Shown: positions 12,970-25,997, counted from the first letter of the stretch. The stretch: 64,000 bases of DNA from Chondrilla cf. caribensis (GCA_964020155.1 OZ026567.1:2266430-2330429); one strand, 5' to 3'. Program-made: numbers and translations. Notes: generated by a model from the sequence alone, not told the origin.

Positions 12970-15900
12970 CTAGACCCAGGTGTGAGTTATACACTTTGCA
13001 ATTTTCTTGTTTGCATCAACAACAACAAAACAAAAGTTTTGGAAATGCTCTGCAGATCCTGGGAAGACCACTTTGTCTCCAATCTACAACATTACAGAAG
13101 AACAAGGAATGATTGAGATACAAGTACTAAAGGTTGGCATATGTGCATACAGATGAGATGAATGGGCCACTTGAATAATTGGTGAGCAATCAAACATTAT
13201 GAAGGTAACATCCAGCCTGACTCGTTATCATCAATCTACAATTCTTTCTCACCATTATTGATATCTTGAATACATGTGAAACAACACTGATTTCCAATGT
13301 ATTGGGGTCCTTGACTACACTGAAATATAAGAGAGCACACATTGCTATGCTTATACTCATGGAGTACATACATGTAAGTACATAATATAATATTATGTGC
13401 AATATGTAGTTGTACTGTACCATCTTTCAGCAGGAAACAAGGGAAATAGACGGATTAGATAGTACCATACTGAGGTTAAAGCCCCAGGGGACTATTTAAT
13501 TTATTCCCCATGTACCCCTGCTGAAAGGTGGTACAACAAACTTGTGCCATAGCAACAGTACAATTATAGGCACGAATTGTTGCATTGTGTTGTCATGGCA
13601 TTAATGAAGTGCTGCTATTCAATCAATTCGCCCTTTTTGAGAGAACAGGTGTCTATAGGGGCTTGACGCCCCCCGGCTGTGCATCCACAGGATATAGACA
13701 CACAGCACCACCTTTGGTCTTACCCCACACTGGGATACAATCTATGCTGTTAAATAAATTAACGTTAACCTGCCATAATTCCTAATAATACAATGCATTT
13801 CAGAGATTGTAACTTGATATTTATTATTAGCGCATATGTATATTATATTTGTACAGGATAGGCACATTCAGAAGTGGCAGGTTAGCAAGAATACAATGTA
13901 TATACATACACTATATCCAATATTACATTTATTACATATTCATCCTCACCTGATCAGTTCTTTATACAGTCCTCTTGTCACTTCAAGATAAGGTTTGACA
14001 CTGTCTTCATACTGCAATTAAATGAACACATAATAATGTTTGCACCAAGGTATACAGAGACAGCCAAACCCCCTTATTTTAAACAGGCACAAATTGCGTT
14101 ATAAGCAAACATTTACCAGTATGATAAAATAACACGTGATCTTTTTACTATGCAATTTCCCTTGCAATAGTGGGGCTAATAGTTGAATTCGGTACTTTCA
14201 TTTGCCACGTACAGTATATCAAGAATTACACATGTTACACATGTTGCAAGGGAGTTGGATAAAAGATGGTTCCACTGTTCTTAATAACCAGCAGTATAAA
14301 GAATAGCATAAACATACCTGGCATATGGGACCACCTATGCAAAGATGAGTAAATAACTGGAACAAAAATTCCGACCTGTCTTTTTCATCATAGAGTCCAT
14401 AATTATCTGAATCCTCCAATAGCAGTAGCTATGATGCATTGAAAGATACACAACACAGAAATGCCAACGTGGCAGTGATACCACATACAGTACAACCTTG
14501 GTTATCTGAACCCTGGGGAAATTACGATTTAAGAAGTGGGGGTCAGTTAGAGGAGACGTTGGGATAACTGAAGCTAATTAAACATACAAATAAAATAGAA
14601 ATTGGTCTTCATCATAACTAACTAACCATCACAAAATACACTAAAGCCTTTTGAAAACAACCATTAAATCAAAAGAAATACCTCCTTATACTTCCTCACA
14701 AGCTATTTCAGACACTCAAAACTTCCATAGTACAAGTCATTCTACGTCACACCATTGGTAATGGTGTAGTATTAAAATGGATGAAGCAACAATTGCTGGT
14801 TGTTCAGATAACAGAGGGTTCCGATAACCAGGACAAATACAATTAAAGTTACCTTTCTTAGTTCATCGTCCACTGGAATATCCTCATAGTCTTCATGAAA
14901 GCACTTACAGATACTCCCAGATTCCCGAACTATGCCTGTAAGGACAATACTCACTGTACAGTGTACACCAATGAAATTTGTACATTGATATGAAGGTAGG
15001 GAAAGGGTTTGGGCTGATTGGAGAGTTCAAAGCATTTATATGCATATAATAGACATTCCAAACAATATATCAGGTAAAAATATTAAACTGTACATCAAAA
15101 TTTCAGCACATATACACGTACGTACAAAGGTCCCGTACCCACAATATTATGTTTTTCCCAGGTGTATACATGTTCCACATACACAATGAAAAACAGCTAG
15201 AGTGTTTGTGGAACACTTCGACACACAAACTATAGGCTATATAACATTCATCAATCATTCACGGATGAAGCAAAGAAGAGAGTTTCCTTCTGCCTTTTGA
15301 GTACAATACCAACATCAGATGACTGGGTTATGATAGAGTGAAGTGTACTATAGTCACCAGACCACCTCTCCATACATTTGTTGGTCTGGGAATAATACTA
15401 ACACATGCATAGCATATACTTTACACATACATTTCCACATGATTAAAGGACATCTCACCTCCATCATACAATTTGTCAAAGATAGCCATATCAATCAATG
15501 TACATGGGATATCTTGTATGCTGATAGTTGAATGTTCACCTGAGATAGCTACTTCTAATTGGTTTATCTACAAAGATTTATAAAAGATCACTGATTGGTA
15601 CAAATACCTCTATCATAACATCTGCACCTTGGTATACTTCAAATAGTGTATTCGTAAACTACCTAATTTCACTAATTCATATTATATAAGTGAAAATTGG
15701 CTATACCTTCACATACAAGGGTTAGGGAACACATACAGAGAAGGGAATTCCTTCATAAGTTGATATTTGTCCATAGCTAGGTCTGGCTGAAATATCATGC
15801 TGACACACCCACTCTCCAATGAGCTATGCAAGAAGGTGCTTAGCGTGGTACTTCACAAAGTGCAAGGGGAAACACATCAATTTCAATCATGGAATAATTC

Positions 15901-16698
15901 CCAATAATGTTGGTATATGTATAGCCAGCACACAAGAAGTAAGTGGCTGTCTTCACCGTGACCTGGTAAGTTTTGGATACGGATTCTAATTGCTAGTAGA
16001 ACAATGTAGTTGTCCTTAAGAGATTGGAATTTCGAAGCAGTAATCTGCTACATGATAATTACAAGTTACCAAAATGTTAAATTCCATTTTACCTCGAGTG
16101 AATTGACACCTTTCTCACCTGCAATGCAGCATGGACGTTGCAATCTCGTAAAAAATCTTCACAAAAAGCCCTTTTCTGGTAAGACTGAAAGTGTTTGTTG
16201 AAGGAAAATGAAACAACTTGGAAACAGCTCTCTAAACGACGCGTAGGCTGCAAATGATAGGTACACGAGGGTAGATCTAGAATCTTAAGACTCAACGTGA
16301 AGAATTGCCGAAACACATGAATTATGTAGTTTAGAAGAATAGAAGGGTCATGTAGGAAGAACGACCCTAACCCCAGCCCCAACCCTAACCTCATCACGTA
16401 GAACACAACGGCGCTGGGGGGTCGTTCTTCCTACATGATCCGAATAGAACTGTCTGTCGCTATGTGCAATACCTTGTCTTTCGGGGTAACAAGGTTCCTA
16501 TAATGGAAGATAACGGAACGAGATAAGTTCACAATTTGAACATGAAAACGTCTTACAAATGAAACTTGACACGTACCATTTTTCAAGAAATTCCTTCGAT
16601 TCTTCTAAACAATTGAATCTTTCCTTCAGGGGCTGGAAATAAAATTTTTCTTCCGAAGCAGCCATTTTATTGTCACGTGACAGAAATAAGCCCGCCAT
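12970..16698 (-). CDS. CFAP300: Cilia- and flagella-associated protein 300
   Basis: CFAP300 is a cytoplasmic factor linked to dynein-arm assembly in motile cilia. Eight minus-strand exons join in frame: 16698-16573, 16247-16119, 15567-15459, 14935-14853, 14428-14318, 14011-13950, 13319-13253 and 13083-12970. They give about 266 residues, close to the vertebrate length (267). Family-diagnostic stretches are HFQSYQKRAFCEDFLRDCNV, FDKLYDGGIVRESGSICKC, EDSDNYGLYDEKDRSEFLF, FTHLCIGGPICQYEDSVKPY and, at the C-terminus, FQNFCFVVVDANKK. All later junctions have good splice sites and matching phases. The exon 1 donor is least certain: the phase-0 choice (TGGTAC, then GTGTCA) restores expected length and alignment, while an alternative lies 4 bp inward. 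Translation may begin at ATG 16698 or at the in-frame MAASEE Met eleven codons later. An MITE-like insertion lies in intron 4. Confidence 0.88.
14488..14845. mobile_element. Decayed pogo/Tigger-like MITE in CFAP300 intron
   Basis: The left end CAGTACAACCTTGGTTATCT follows a TA. Near 14810-14845 the reversed sequence has matching CTGGTTATCGGAACCC and TTATCTGAAC blocks. The right terminus is degraded and lies within 10 bp of the CFAP300 exon at 14853. Confidence 0.4.
16345..16441. repeat. Stem-loop with telomere-like loop
   Basis: The arms 16345-16367 and 16419-16441 are inverted repeats (about 22 of 23 bases), centred on CATGTAGGAAGAACGACC. The loop holds several CCCTAACC-like units (about 16364-16390), resembling the animal telomere repeat. 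It lies in CFAP300 intron 1. Confidence 0.75.
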
Positions 16699-16777
16699 AA
16701 CGTCGAACTTCTAGTGTCGAGGAGGATATTTTGAACTCAAGCTGAAGCTACAGATAACTCCATAATTCGTCCATGTT
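16699..16777. promoter_or_regulatory. Putative bidirectional promoter, CFAP300/XRCC2
   Basis: Only about 79 bp separate the divergent start codons of CFAP300 (minus, 16698) and XRCC2 (plus, 16778). No TATA box is evident. Shared promoter use is inferred from the spacing; 5' untranslated exons could lie elsewhere. Confidence 0.5.
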
Positions 16778-18109
16778 ATGATCAAAAAGGAAACAGCTGC
16801 TCAAGTAAGTGCGGGAGATTTGTCGTTCCAGACGCTGTAAGTGAGGAACTAGATTAGTGATCTTGACCGCACTATCCTGTAAAGTGATAAGAATTGTGAG
16901 ATTTTATCTACCGGCGACGTGCCCAGCCACTGTTTGATAACGATAGTCAATGATTGTCCTCATTTAAATTTAATACCATCCGTATTCAATTTTCGGTTTT
17001 TAAGTAGATGGCAAATCAAAATATACGAGCCATAGCTATATTTCTAGTATGAATTGATAACACTCGCTCTGTTGAAGTGTGGCTACAAGATCACAGAGTT
17101 TTTGATGTTCATTAAAACGATATCAGACATAATAGAAGATTAATCCTCCTGTATTACGTCCTTTTCCCGACATTTGTAGCTATTTGCCCGACTTGGAACT
17201 CGGGATTATGGCAGTTTTGGACTCGAAGTATTCACAGACAACGAGGTACACCATGGTAGTCTCGTTGAAATTTGTGGAGAAGATAATGTAGGACAAATGA
17301 CCTTCATGTTCCACATGACTGTGCAGCATATAGCACAAAAGAGCAATGCTACTTCAAGCGAATCTTTCCATGGCACTGAAGAAGTAGTTTATATAACCAC
17401 CAAGTACAGCTTCAATATAACCTCTTTGTCTGATATGCTTGAAAGAAGGTTGGCAGAATTAAGTGGAAGCAGTGGTAATATAAGAGAATATCTAGCGAGT
17501 TATCTTCAAAGAATCCATATATTCTATTGTGGGTCAAGTTCAGAGCTGTTGCGTACCCTACTCACATTACAAGCCTTTATCACTGATCACCCTACTGTTA
17601 ATCTGGTTTTCATTGATGACATTGGGACTTTTTACTGGATGGACAGGCAAAGCACATCTTCATCAGGAAAGATGTACTCGGAAGAAGTAGCCAAGCCGCT
17701 TACATCAGCATTGTCTGAGTTGCTCCTCAACTGTCACATGGCTGTGGTAGTTTCAAAGCCTTCTTTATTCGGTAACAAACCCGAAGAACCTGTGGAATAC
17801 ATGCCTTCATTCTGGCAGAAGATGGTCACTCACAGGATCTTATTGAGTGAAAGTGGACATGTCTTAGGCTCCAGTGATGTTGCCAGAAGAATGTATTATG
17901 TGCCTCATCACAAACCAGAAGGCAGTATATCTTCTATCCCTGATCCGATTGTGTCTGTCTCCACATCTATGCATACAAACCCTTGTATGCAATATATGCA
18001 GATGACCAATTCCCTATACACTTTGTTTAAAGCCTGCAATTTACTTAGCCATAGGAAACCATGTTATTTTGTGATTATACCCTTTGGTATTGTAAATGTA
18101 ATTGGTTGA
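16778..18109 (+). CDS. XRCC2: RAD51 paralogue XRCC2
   Basis: XRCC2 works with other RAD51 paralogues (the BCDX2 complex) in nuclear homologous-recombination repair. Exon 1 is 16778-16804 (MIKKETAAQ) and exon 2 is 17180-18109; both junctions are phase 0 with a GTAAGT donor and a pyrimidine-rich AG acceptor. The product is about 318 residues, against about 280 in vertebrates. Family signs are LFARLGTR near the start, the SLVEICGEDNVGQM Walker A region, SDMLERRL, IHIFYCGSSSELL, and a Walker B-like segment LVFIDDIGTFYWMDR as in vertebrate XRCC2. The Walker A is degenerate: at about residues 42-49 the usual GKT/S is replaced by GQM, so ATP binding there is doubtful. The last 60 or so residues look unlike the family, and the DNA encoding them is repeated downstream at about 18380-18545. 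An AATAAA signal lies at 18125-18130. Confidence 0.85.
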
Positions 18110-18545
18110 TATTCATTGTGATGAAATAAAGGAACTGAAAAGTATCATACAACGGCAACATTGAACAGCAATTTTACATACATGGAAGTTATTCAACTAA
18201 TTTGAACCTATACTTTTTGTGAAGATGAGAATGTAGTCTCTATAGCTACGTATGTGTTGGACCATGCAACGTTGCTCAAGTACGTATTTGTAGCCAGCAT
18301 ATTTGACTATAATATAGGTTGCATTAATATTGCATGCAGGATATATAGGTCATATGTTATGAAGTATACCAGAATATATGTACATATTACAAGCCCTTAC
18401 ACGCAGTATAATAATAATATTAATACAGATGACCAATTCCATATACACCTGGTTCAAGGCCTGTAATAATATTATTAATGTATATAGCAAACCATGCTAT
18501 TTTCAACAGTACTTTGGTAGTGTGAAATAATTATAATTGGTTGCA
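17970..18545. repeat. Imperfect duplication of the XRCC2 3' end
   Basis: The block 17970-18115, which contains the XRCC2 C-terminal codons and stop, recurs diverged at about 18380-18545. Shared words include CAGATGACCAATTCC and TATAATTGGTTG-like ends. The downstream copy has no open frame. Up to 18840 the rest is AT-rich with no gene seen. Confidence 0.55.
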
Positions 18546-18847
18546 TTTTATATTCAAAATAACAAATAGAAGTACTATATAATATTATATATACTGAACT
18601 GTAACAGTAACAGCATTCTATACATGGCATGTAGGTATATATAAAAAGAACCTATAACGTGCACTTCAAAATAAGAATTAAGGTAAATATAACAATGCAC
18701 TAGCTATAGACCCTAGGTATCAGTCAGTACACTAGTACGGTACAAGTAATAAACATGACTATACTTCGGTTGCATTTTGCAAGAGAGATTATTATGTATA
18801 TATATATACATTATGTATTATATATATATATATATAATACATAATAT

Positions 18848-18984
<137 letters not shown>

Positions 18985-18990
<6 letters not shown>

Positions 18991-19320
18991 TGGACGCCAG
19001 TTGATGGAGGAAAGACAATTAATGATTCGTCACCGAACACTCCACTTGATTCAAAGGCGAGAGGGACAAAGTGATGAGAATGAGCAATGATCTTGTACAC
19101 ATCAAACTTGCGCCTAGCAGCCAATTCAGCTACTCGACCCACTCCTGATGAGGAAAGATGGAGATAGGAGTGTGCAAAAGTGTCCCAGACTGTGACATCC
19201 CATGCTAGCAGTTGGGATCTGAGCCAGGGTGTAATTGTCGCACCATCTGGACACTTGTCCGTTTGAGAGAGACCCACCGTTTCCAAGATTGAGGGAATGT
19301 TTGCGGATGCTGAAAGGACA
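18985..19320 (-). pseudogene. RLE-type LINE C-terminal fragment
   Basis: The reverse strand encodes the restriction-like endonuclease region of the same retrotransposon class as the element at 37743: CPDGATITPW, LLAWDVTVWDTFAHS and HHFVPLAFESSGVFG. There is no RT domain and the flanks are a microsatellite and the start of protease copy A. It is a truncated relic. Confidence 0.7.
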
Positions 19321-20332
19321 TAAGTACAATGTATGCAGAATTTCCTCACGTTTTTGGTGGTATACAAAAACATGTCTTGTGTGAAGCCAGGATAATAGAA
19401 ATCCTTTACAACTCGTCAGATAATTATGGAATCAAGCTAAAACTTCACAGAACTACAAAAAGACAGATTTGAAGTAGATTTCCATGAAAAAGTCGTAACA
19501 AAGCAACAAATTTCTATGTCATAGAAATAGCACAATTCTTCTACATTTTCTACTGAATAAGGCTCTAGCTAATTTATAAGTGTCCAAGCCTTTAGGTGAT
19601 GCAATATTTCTATATTTATGACATCAACAGATGTCATACTGCTCAAGACATGGAAAATCAGTCAGTACGACATTTGGAGTGCTGAGTCCCAAAGGGCACC
19701 TATTTTCTTCTAGTACATATACTTGTGCTATTTACTCAAATTTCGTCAACCCAACGAACGACCCCTTTTCCTTTGTATTGTCACGTATACCAGTTCCATC
19801 TTAGAGCAAATATACAATACAAACCTCAGTACTAGTAGTATTGAATATTGTTGGATTAGTATACTCTTCAGATTGTCCATTCTTCAAGGTGCAGTACTAG
19901 CTTTGATGGAATAATTCAGTCACTCTAATATTGTCAGATCAAGGGAGTAGAGCTTTTTCCTACTCGATAGTGTGAAAATTAAGTATCGATCATAATATCA
20001 CAATTAGCAACAGTTACTATAGAATTTTGGAGGATATGACTAAAGCATATGACTTTAATTGGACAAATTGTACATAGTACTACAGTGAATTTGTTGCCAA
20101 AATATCTCACCGTGTCTTATGCATAAAATTAGTGGTTGCATACCATTGTACCTATACACAACCAGAAAGAAGTTACGTACCATAAGGAGGTCATTATTAT
20201 CATCTTTGGGGTGATCCTTAATAGCAAAATACACAGTCCTCTCCCATAATGAGGTTAACATGAACATACGTATACATGTATGTATTTACAGCAAATTTTC
20301 CCATAATACTTTACGATCATCCCTGGTTGCAG
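19321..20332. repeat. Duplicated intron-1 segment upstream of protease copy A
   Basis: The sequence matches 30529-31781 (intron 1 of copy B) in pieces: AGGACATAAGTACAATGT, AACTCGTCAGATAATT, CACAGAACTACAAA and GTCAGATCAAGGGAGTA. Indels are not multiples of three, so the short ORFs here are not coding. No exon-1 equivalent was found upstream. Confidence 0.65.
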
Positions 20333-23129
20333 CAAAGACATTGGAGAGGGATCTGGGAGTTTGGTTGAAGTGATGCAATACATGCCAAAGCCCTTACTTT
20401 TGACTTGCCACCATGTGATTCCTTCCAAGGAAATAGCAAAACAATGTACAATTAGTTTTGATCGTCTTAGTAACAGTGAGCCAGGTGTGAAGGTGAAGGG
20501 ATCTGAACTCTTTGACTTCAAATCGTTTTTTGTGACTCATAAGGTAAGGTTTGCATACTAGTACAATAATAATATGTACCATTATTATGACCACATTATT
20601 ACTATCATACATTTCTATTCTATAATATATATGTAGTATATACATATGTTAAAACCAATCATACAAACTGAACGTTCAATGGCTGTACCTGTTTCCTGAA
20701 AATTTTTGTTGGACGGATACGTGTATGAGAAGATACAGGCATATCCATTCTCTTGTTTACCCTATAACTCTACTCAACACCTCAAAGTGTTTTCTCCATA
20801 CTTGTTTGACTTGATCCTTTTACTAGCTCCTGTAGGAAAAGCACATTAGTTACCTTAAATTACTACTAAAATACGTAATCTTACCCATTACTGTTGATTA
20901 TCTATACAAAATGGCATATTTCAAGTATGGCATATAATGAGGGTCATTGAAATTCTCAGCGGGATGCCTAAACTAAAATGTCAAACCCATTAGGGCACTA
21001 GAGGGATGCCTTTAAGAACATTTGACGAGTTTAACAGTAACTGTGTCCTTGAATTAGAAGAAGATAATCATTATCAGTATGTAGATGCACACTTTTGACA
21101 ATTGTCAAGTTTGATAACTCACCCACTAAACGGCTATTCCCATTTAGTGGGTACAGGTATGGAGCGGGTACTGTACATGCAGGTATACCCATTCTATGCC
21201 CATTGAATGTTCACTTTTGTATTGTGGGTGCTGTACCTCTGCTAGTATGGTTAAATACTTTTGCGCAAGTATAACAGTAAAATACTAATTTATGATTTAC
21301 TTTGAAAATATTTGTACTTTTGCTCTCAAAAATTTGCTAGGATCTTGACTTCACTTTGATTGCTGTCAACTGCGATAAGCTACCTGGAAAACCTCGGTGT
21401 AGCTTCACATTTGAAAAGAGCAATACTTTGAAGCTACCGCTGAAACCATTGACCAACGTGACCTTAATTCACTACCCTTATAGTGATGTGAGACATCTAC
21501 AACAGGAACGTGTTGAAAATTCGTATCAAATTCTTTACATGAATGGTGAGTAATCATGAATTACATTGCAAATTATTGCATATAGTTCCAACCATCAACA
21601 AGCAGTGGAATATAGTTCTCCTTTATGCTGACCAGCGACTAAACATGTACCTATGGTTTGCAACTCATTGGTAACGTCCTGTAACAGTACCTACCCTGCA
21701 TATCGACCTCCAAGAGTTAACGTATAGTTTGTCTAATAAGCTGTCTGGTTAGTACATGCTCTTCGCTCAATCCCTAGCTCATGCACACCAAGTCAACTGA
21801 GTAATGATTTAAAGTACCTCTCAGATATCGAGTACAGATTTGGTGTGACACACAAGGTACTTACTACTGAGCATGTTTTACTATAACTATTTCAGTGATC
21901 ATGCAATTGAATAGGAAAGGATGTATGTAGTTCACACCCACAGAAAGAGAGGTAATTTTTGTATGTACGTATTTGAACACAGTGATACTCATTATATAAT
22001 CATATTTACATGTCCATCAACTTATTTTGATATCATTATATAGATATTACCATGTATGGTATGTATAGTTTAATTTATTTTCTTCACCAATAATTTCCAA
22101 ACCAACACTCATTCTCAATAAACCAATGCACAATTAGCTTTTTCACATAATACTACATATGCAATGAGCTGGAAATGCCAAATCATCTTGCGTGATCACT
22201 TGTGAAATATCCTTATATGCATACAGTGTGTTTATCCATTGATATTTACAATTTTTGGTAGATACACTATTGATACACTCAGCAGAGACTCATGGAGGAT
22301 CCTCCGGGTGTCCAGTCCTCCGTGAGGTTGACTGTGAATGGGCCATTGTTGCCATGCATTGTGGTACGAAGACGAATCCAGAAACTAATGAAGAAGGCAA
22401 TCAGGCATTGTGTATCAAGGCCATCAAAGATTATGTATGTGATCACAAAGAACACAAGGGTGAGTAGTGTACTTGTAATTAATACTTTGATGTGGATAAC
22501 TTGATGTTGAAGGATGTGAGCCATTGTATAATGGTCGCTGCACTCCATGATCAATCCAATACTACAAATTATTATGGTGGACATACATAATACATATGCA
22601 TCACAGAAAACCTGACATATCGTAATGTAATTTACTAAAGGCACGATTATGATTATGTTACAATGATATTATGTTACATTATGACATCTATGTACTATAA
22701 GAGAAATACACTAGGGCTGGAGAAAAACTATATGATCAACTTATGATTTCACTACAATCATATTACAATTAAAATGATATTTGAATAGAAATTGAAACTA
22801 TAATTCTACAATGATAGAATTACAATATTATTACATGCTAGCGAATCACAATAACTACAATCCATATACTATACTTCAGGATTCCATTACAAGTACATCC
22901 GAAAATATGTAATTTATTATGATATTGTGATGCCATGATATGTCAAGTTTTCCATGATGTGTACTGTACATACATCAAGCTAGCCAATTCTTGTACTGTT
23001 ATACCATTTTGTACCTACTACTATCTATTGTCCACAGCACTTGATTATGATGCTGCTATAAAGGAAGCTCATAAAACAATGGAAGGGACGACTGTGAGAC
23101 AGGGTGGATATCGATGTTCATTAATTTGA
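20333..23129 (+). pseudogene. Trypsin-like protease copy A, lacking first exon and Death domain
   Basis: Four exon-like blocks match copy B: 20333-20543, 21341-21545, 22262-22459 and 23038-23129, with conserved splice sites. The catalytic words are intact (LLLTCHHVI, DLDFTLIAV, HGGSSGCPVL). The first exon, which supplies the start and about 42 residues, is missing upstream; the duplicated segment begins in what is intron 1 of copy B. The last exon has lost about 60 nt relative to copy B, so it ends in a different frame (GGYRCSLI). No Death-domain exon follows. It could be expressed from an unrelated upstream exon, so pseudogene status is probable, not proven. Confidence 0.6.
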
Positions 23130-24769
23130 CAGCAACTCATGATCATGCAACTAGAATGTTGTTGGATGAGGTAGAGTGCATCAACCAAATCCTTATCCTT
23201 ATATTATGTAATGTAATCCTAATCCTTATATTTATATGCCTTACTTCAATCCACAGTGTTAGAATATACTTAACAATGTTAACATTAAGAGTAGTACGAC
23301 AATCTTTTTAAAATAAGTGACTATAGAAATTTTGTTCTTGTATCAACTGATAGTCTCTTTGAAGTCATAAATTTCCTTCCTTCCCATAACATCTAGCTTG
23401 ATTCCGTATTATTTAGAAGGAATTAGTTCTTTGTCACAATCTTTAACTCTTCAAACTATGCTGGCATTGCTTGATATAGTGTTTAGTTATAGTAGCACGT
23501 ACTAAATGGAAATGAAATCATAAGGAATGGATATGAGAGTTGTACATCAATAGTTCAACCACATGAATATATTTGTGTACACAAAGATGGTGATGAAGAC
23601 AAAAAATCAAAAAAATGTATACAATGCAAATTAGTGTGTGTGTGCATGCGCGCGCGTGTGTGTGTGTTTCAATTTTGAGTATGTAAATGTATATTATATA
23701 CTAGTCATACAAAATTACATAAGTGATATATTACATTAAGTATTATAGTATGCGTTTATGGTAACAGATGGCATGCATGCAGTTATTAGAAAGAATAATA
23801 TTAATTTTAGAATTCAGATATATACTGCCACTGTGGAGTGCACATAATTATGGGTAATGCATGGAATGGATCCATACTAGAAACAAAACTAATGAAGAGT
23901 TTTTATGTCATCAAATGTTTATGAGTGATTTCTCAACATTATGTGTGTACGTATATGACATAATGAAATACAAGACATCACTACCCACCTTCTGATACAG
24001 AAATTTGTACAGGCAAAACAAAGGAATTGAAACCAAGGTGACCATACTCATCTGGATATCCTGGCCTGATTGTAATTATCAATGTCAGGGTTTTCACCCT
24101 ATAACACACCCTTAAATCACTCCAAGAACATGTCTTTTGCATACAAAAGGCATGAACCTGAGAAAGAGGCAGTATTGACAATGTATATCGGAGGCTTTGA
24201 GGGAGGAATCTTTACATTTGTTTATTCAACCTCTGGTGGTATGGATAATGAGTGCAATTCATTATATAGATGTCTGGTGTCAGTCCGGTACTGGAAAAGC
24301 AGCAAACTGCTTTCCACGTCTGTCTACCATCCATGTATGCAATGACACTACCAGCCTAACAGTATAACGTTATCTAATATAGTGTTCATTGCAACAAAAC
24401 CATAAATGTTATAATATATTATCATAGTGAATCATGCACTTTAAATGTTTTTGTGGAGATGTTTCCTGTGAAGTACTTTTATAGCATTATGAAAGGGCTG
24501 GACTGTTTCATCATAGATATTATAAACTGTATGGTTTGTAATAAGCTATGGTTTCGTCACATGTAGTGAGGCTTCTAGAGAGCATCAACCTTTTTGACCA
24601 CAACTACTGTATATCCCCCCAGATTGGACAGCATTGTCCGACCATAATTAATACGAAGGTATTCAGAAATCCCTGCCATTTGCTCCTGATGCATGGCCTT
24701 ACATCCGGTCCTTGTTCCAGTGTGCCAAATCGCCTGTCTATTCTGCATATGGTATGGTATGGTATGGTA
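23130..24769. repeat. 3' flank of protease copy A, shared with copy C
   Basis: This non-coding stretch matches 25290-27330 downstream of copy C in several blocks, for example CTGCCACTGTGGAGTGCA (23827 and 26847) and the GACCACAACTAC / GCATTGTCCG blocks near 24600-24640 and 27170-27220. A short (ATGGT)n run lies at about 24753-24773. No gene was recognised. Confidence 0.55.
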
Positions 24770-24954
24770 TATTTATAGTAACCAGCGACCAAACATGTTC
24801 CTATGGTTTGCATAATTGTGCATATCAACCTCCGTAATAATTATAAGAATTACAGTATAGTTAGTCTAATAAGGTGCCTGATTAGTACATGCTCTTCGCT
24901 CCTAATTGTATGTATACAGTGTGTTTATCCATTGATATTTCTATTCTATCATAG

Positions 24955-25280
24955 ATACACTATTGATACACTCAGCAGAGACTCATGGAGGATCCTCCGG
25001 GTGTCCAGTCCTCCGTGAGGTTGACAATGAGTGGGCCATTGTTGCCATGCATTGTGGTACGATCAGGAATTAAAAAACTAATGAACCAGCCAATCAGGCA
25101 TTGTGTATCAAGGCCATCAAGGAGTTTGCATTTGATTAAATTTAAAGAACACAAGGGTGTGTGCCTGTCTTATAAAATAATGGAAGCGATCTAATCAATG
25201 GAAAAGGTTTTAAGCAGTCCAAACAAACAGAATTTGAATAGTTCAAAAGAAGAGAGTGATAATTGTGAGATACAGTGAAT
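24955..25280 (+). pseudogene. Trypsin-like protease copy C, disrupted 3' fragment
   Basis: This matches the serine-bearing exon of copies A and B, with a proper acceptor at 24953-24954 and HGGSSGCPVL intact. An in-frame TAA at 25071-25073 ends it, and a second stop follows near the former donor. The sequence then runs directly into part of the final protease exon (AAAATAATGGAAGCG to GTGAGATACAGTGA), so an intron and exon ends are deleted. No first three exons and no Death-domain exon are present. Its downstream flank (26200-26600) matches the sequence just after the Death domain of copy B (36850-37300), which shows that exon was lost here. Confidence 0.75.
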
Positions 25281-25878
25281 TTCATTAATTTGACAGCAAT
25301 TCATGATAAGGTGAAGAGAATGGTGTTGTATTATTTAGTGTGGTTGACCAAATCCTTATACAGACTCAGTATATTTATATGCTGTAGTTCAATCCACAGT
25401 GTTCAAATACATGGGACAAATTTAGCATTAAGAGTAGTACAAAAATATCTGTAAAATAGGAGAATTATTCAATATAGAAATTTTGTTCCTGTATCAACTG
25501 ATTTCCTTTAAAGTCATAAATTTCCTTCCTTCTGGTAATACCTAGCTTGATTCCATATTGTTCAGAAGGAATGAGTACTTAATTTGCCACAATCTTTAAC
25601 TCATCAAAATCAGCACTATTTAATATAGTGTTTAGTAGTACATATAATGGAAATAATATAATAAAAATGGGTATGAGAGTTGCACATCAATAACTCAACA
25701 ACATGAATTGTGTTCAATTCACAGTGTTGTATAGATTGTTAACATTAAGAGTGTTACAACCAGGTCCTATGTATCTGTAAAATATGCAGATAGATAAGTT
25801 TTGTTCTTGCATGTATCTGATTCAACCGATCCTCTGTGATTCAGCATCAATTATATATGTGTGTGTATCTGTGTCAGT

Positions 25879-25902
25879 GTGCGTGTTGTGTGTGTGTGTG
25901 TG

Positions 25903-25994
<92 letters not shown>
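25879..25994. repeat. (GT)n microsatellite
   Basis: A GT run of about 115 bp downstream of protease copy C. Spurious repeat-peptide ORFs arise here. Confidence 0.97.

Positions 25995-25997
<3 letters not shown>

Noticed and set aside
15190..15245. Similarity of GTGTTTGTGGAA...ACACACAAA...TATAGGCT to 28720-28765
   Set aside because: The match is short and gapped; it could be a small repeat, but no boundaries can be defined.
19723..19914. 63-codon ORF upstream of protease copy A, with a similar ORF at 31083
   Set aside because: Alignment between the two shows indels that are not multiples of three, so the shared sequence is non-coding intron.
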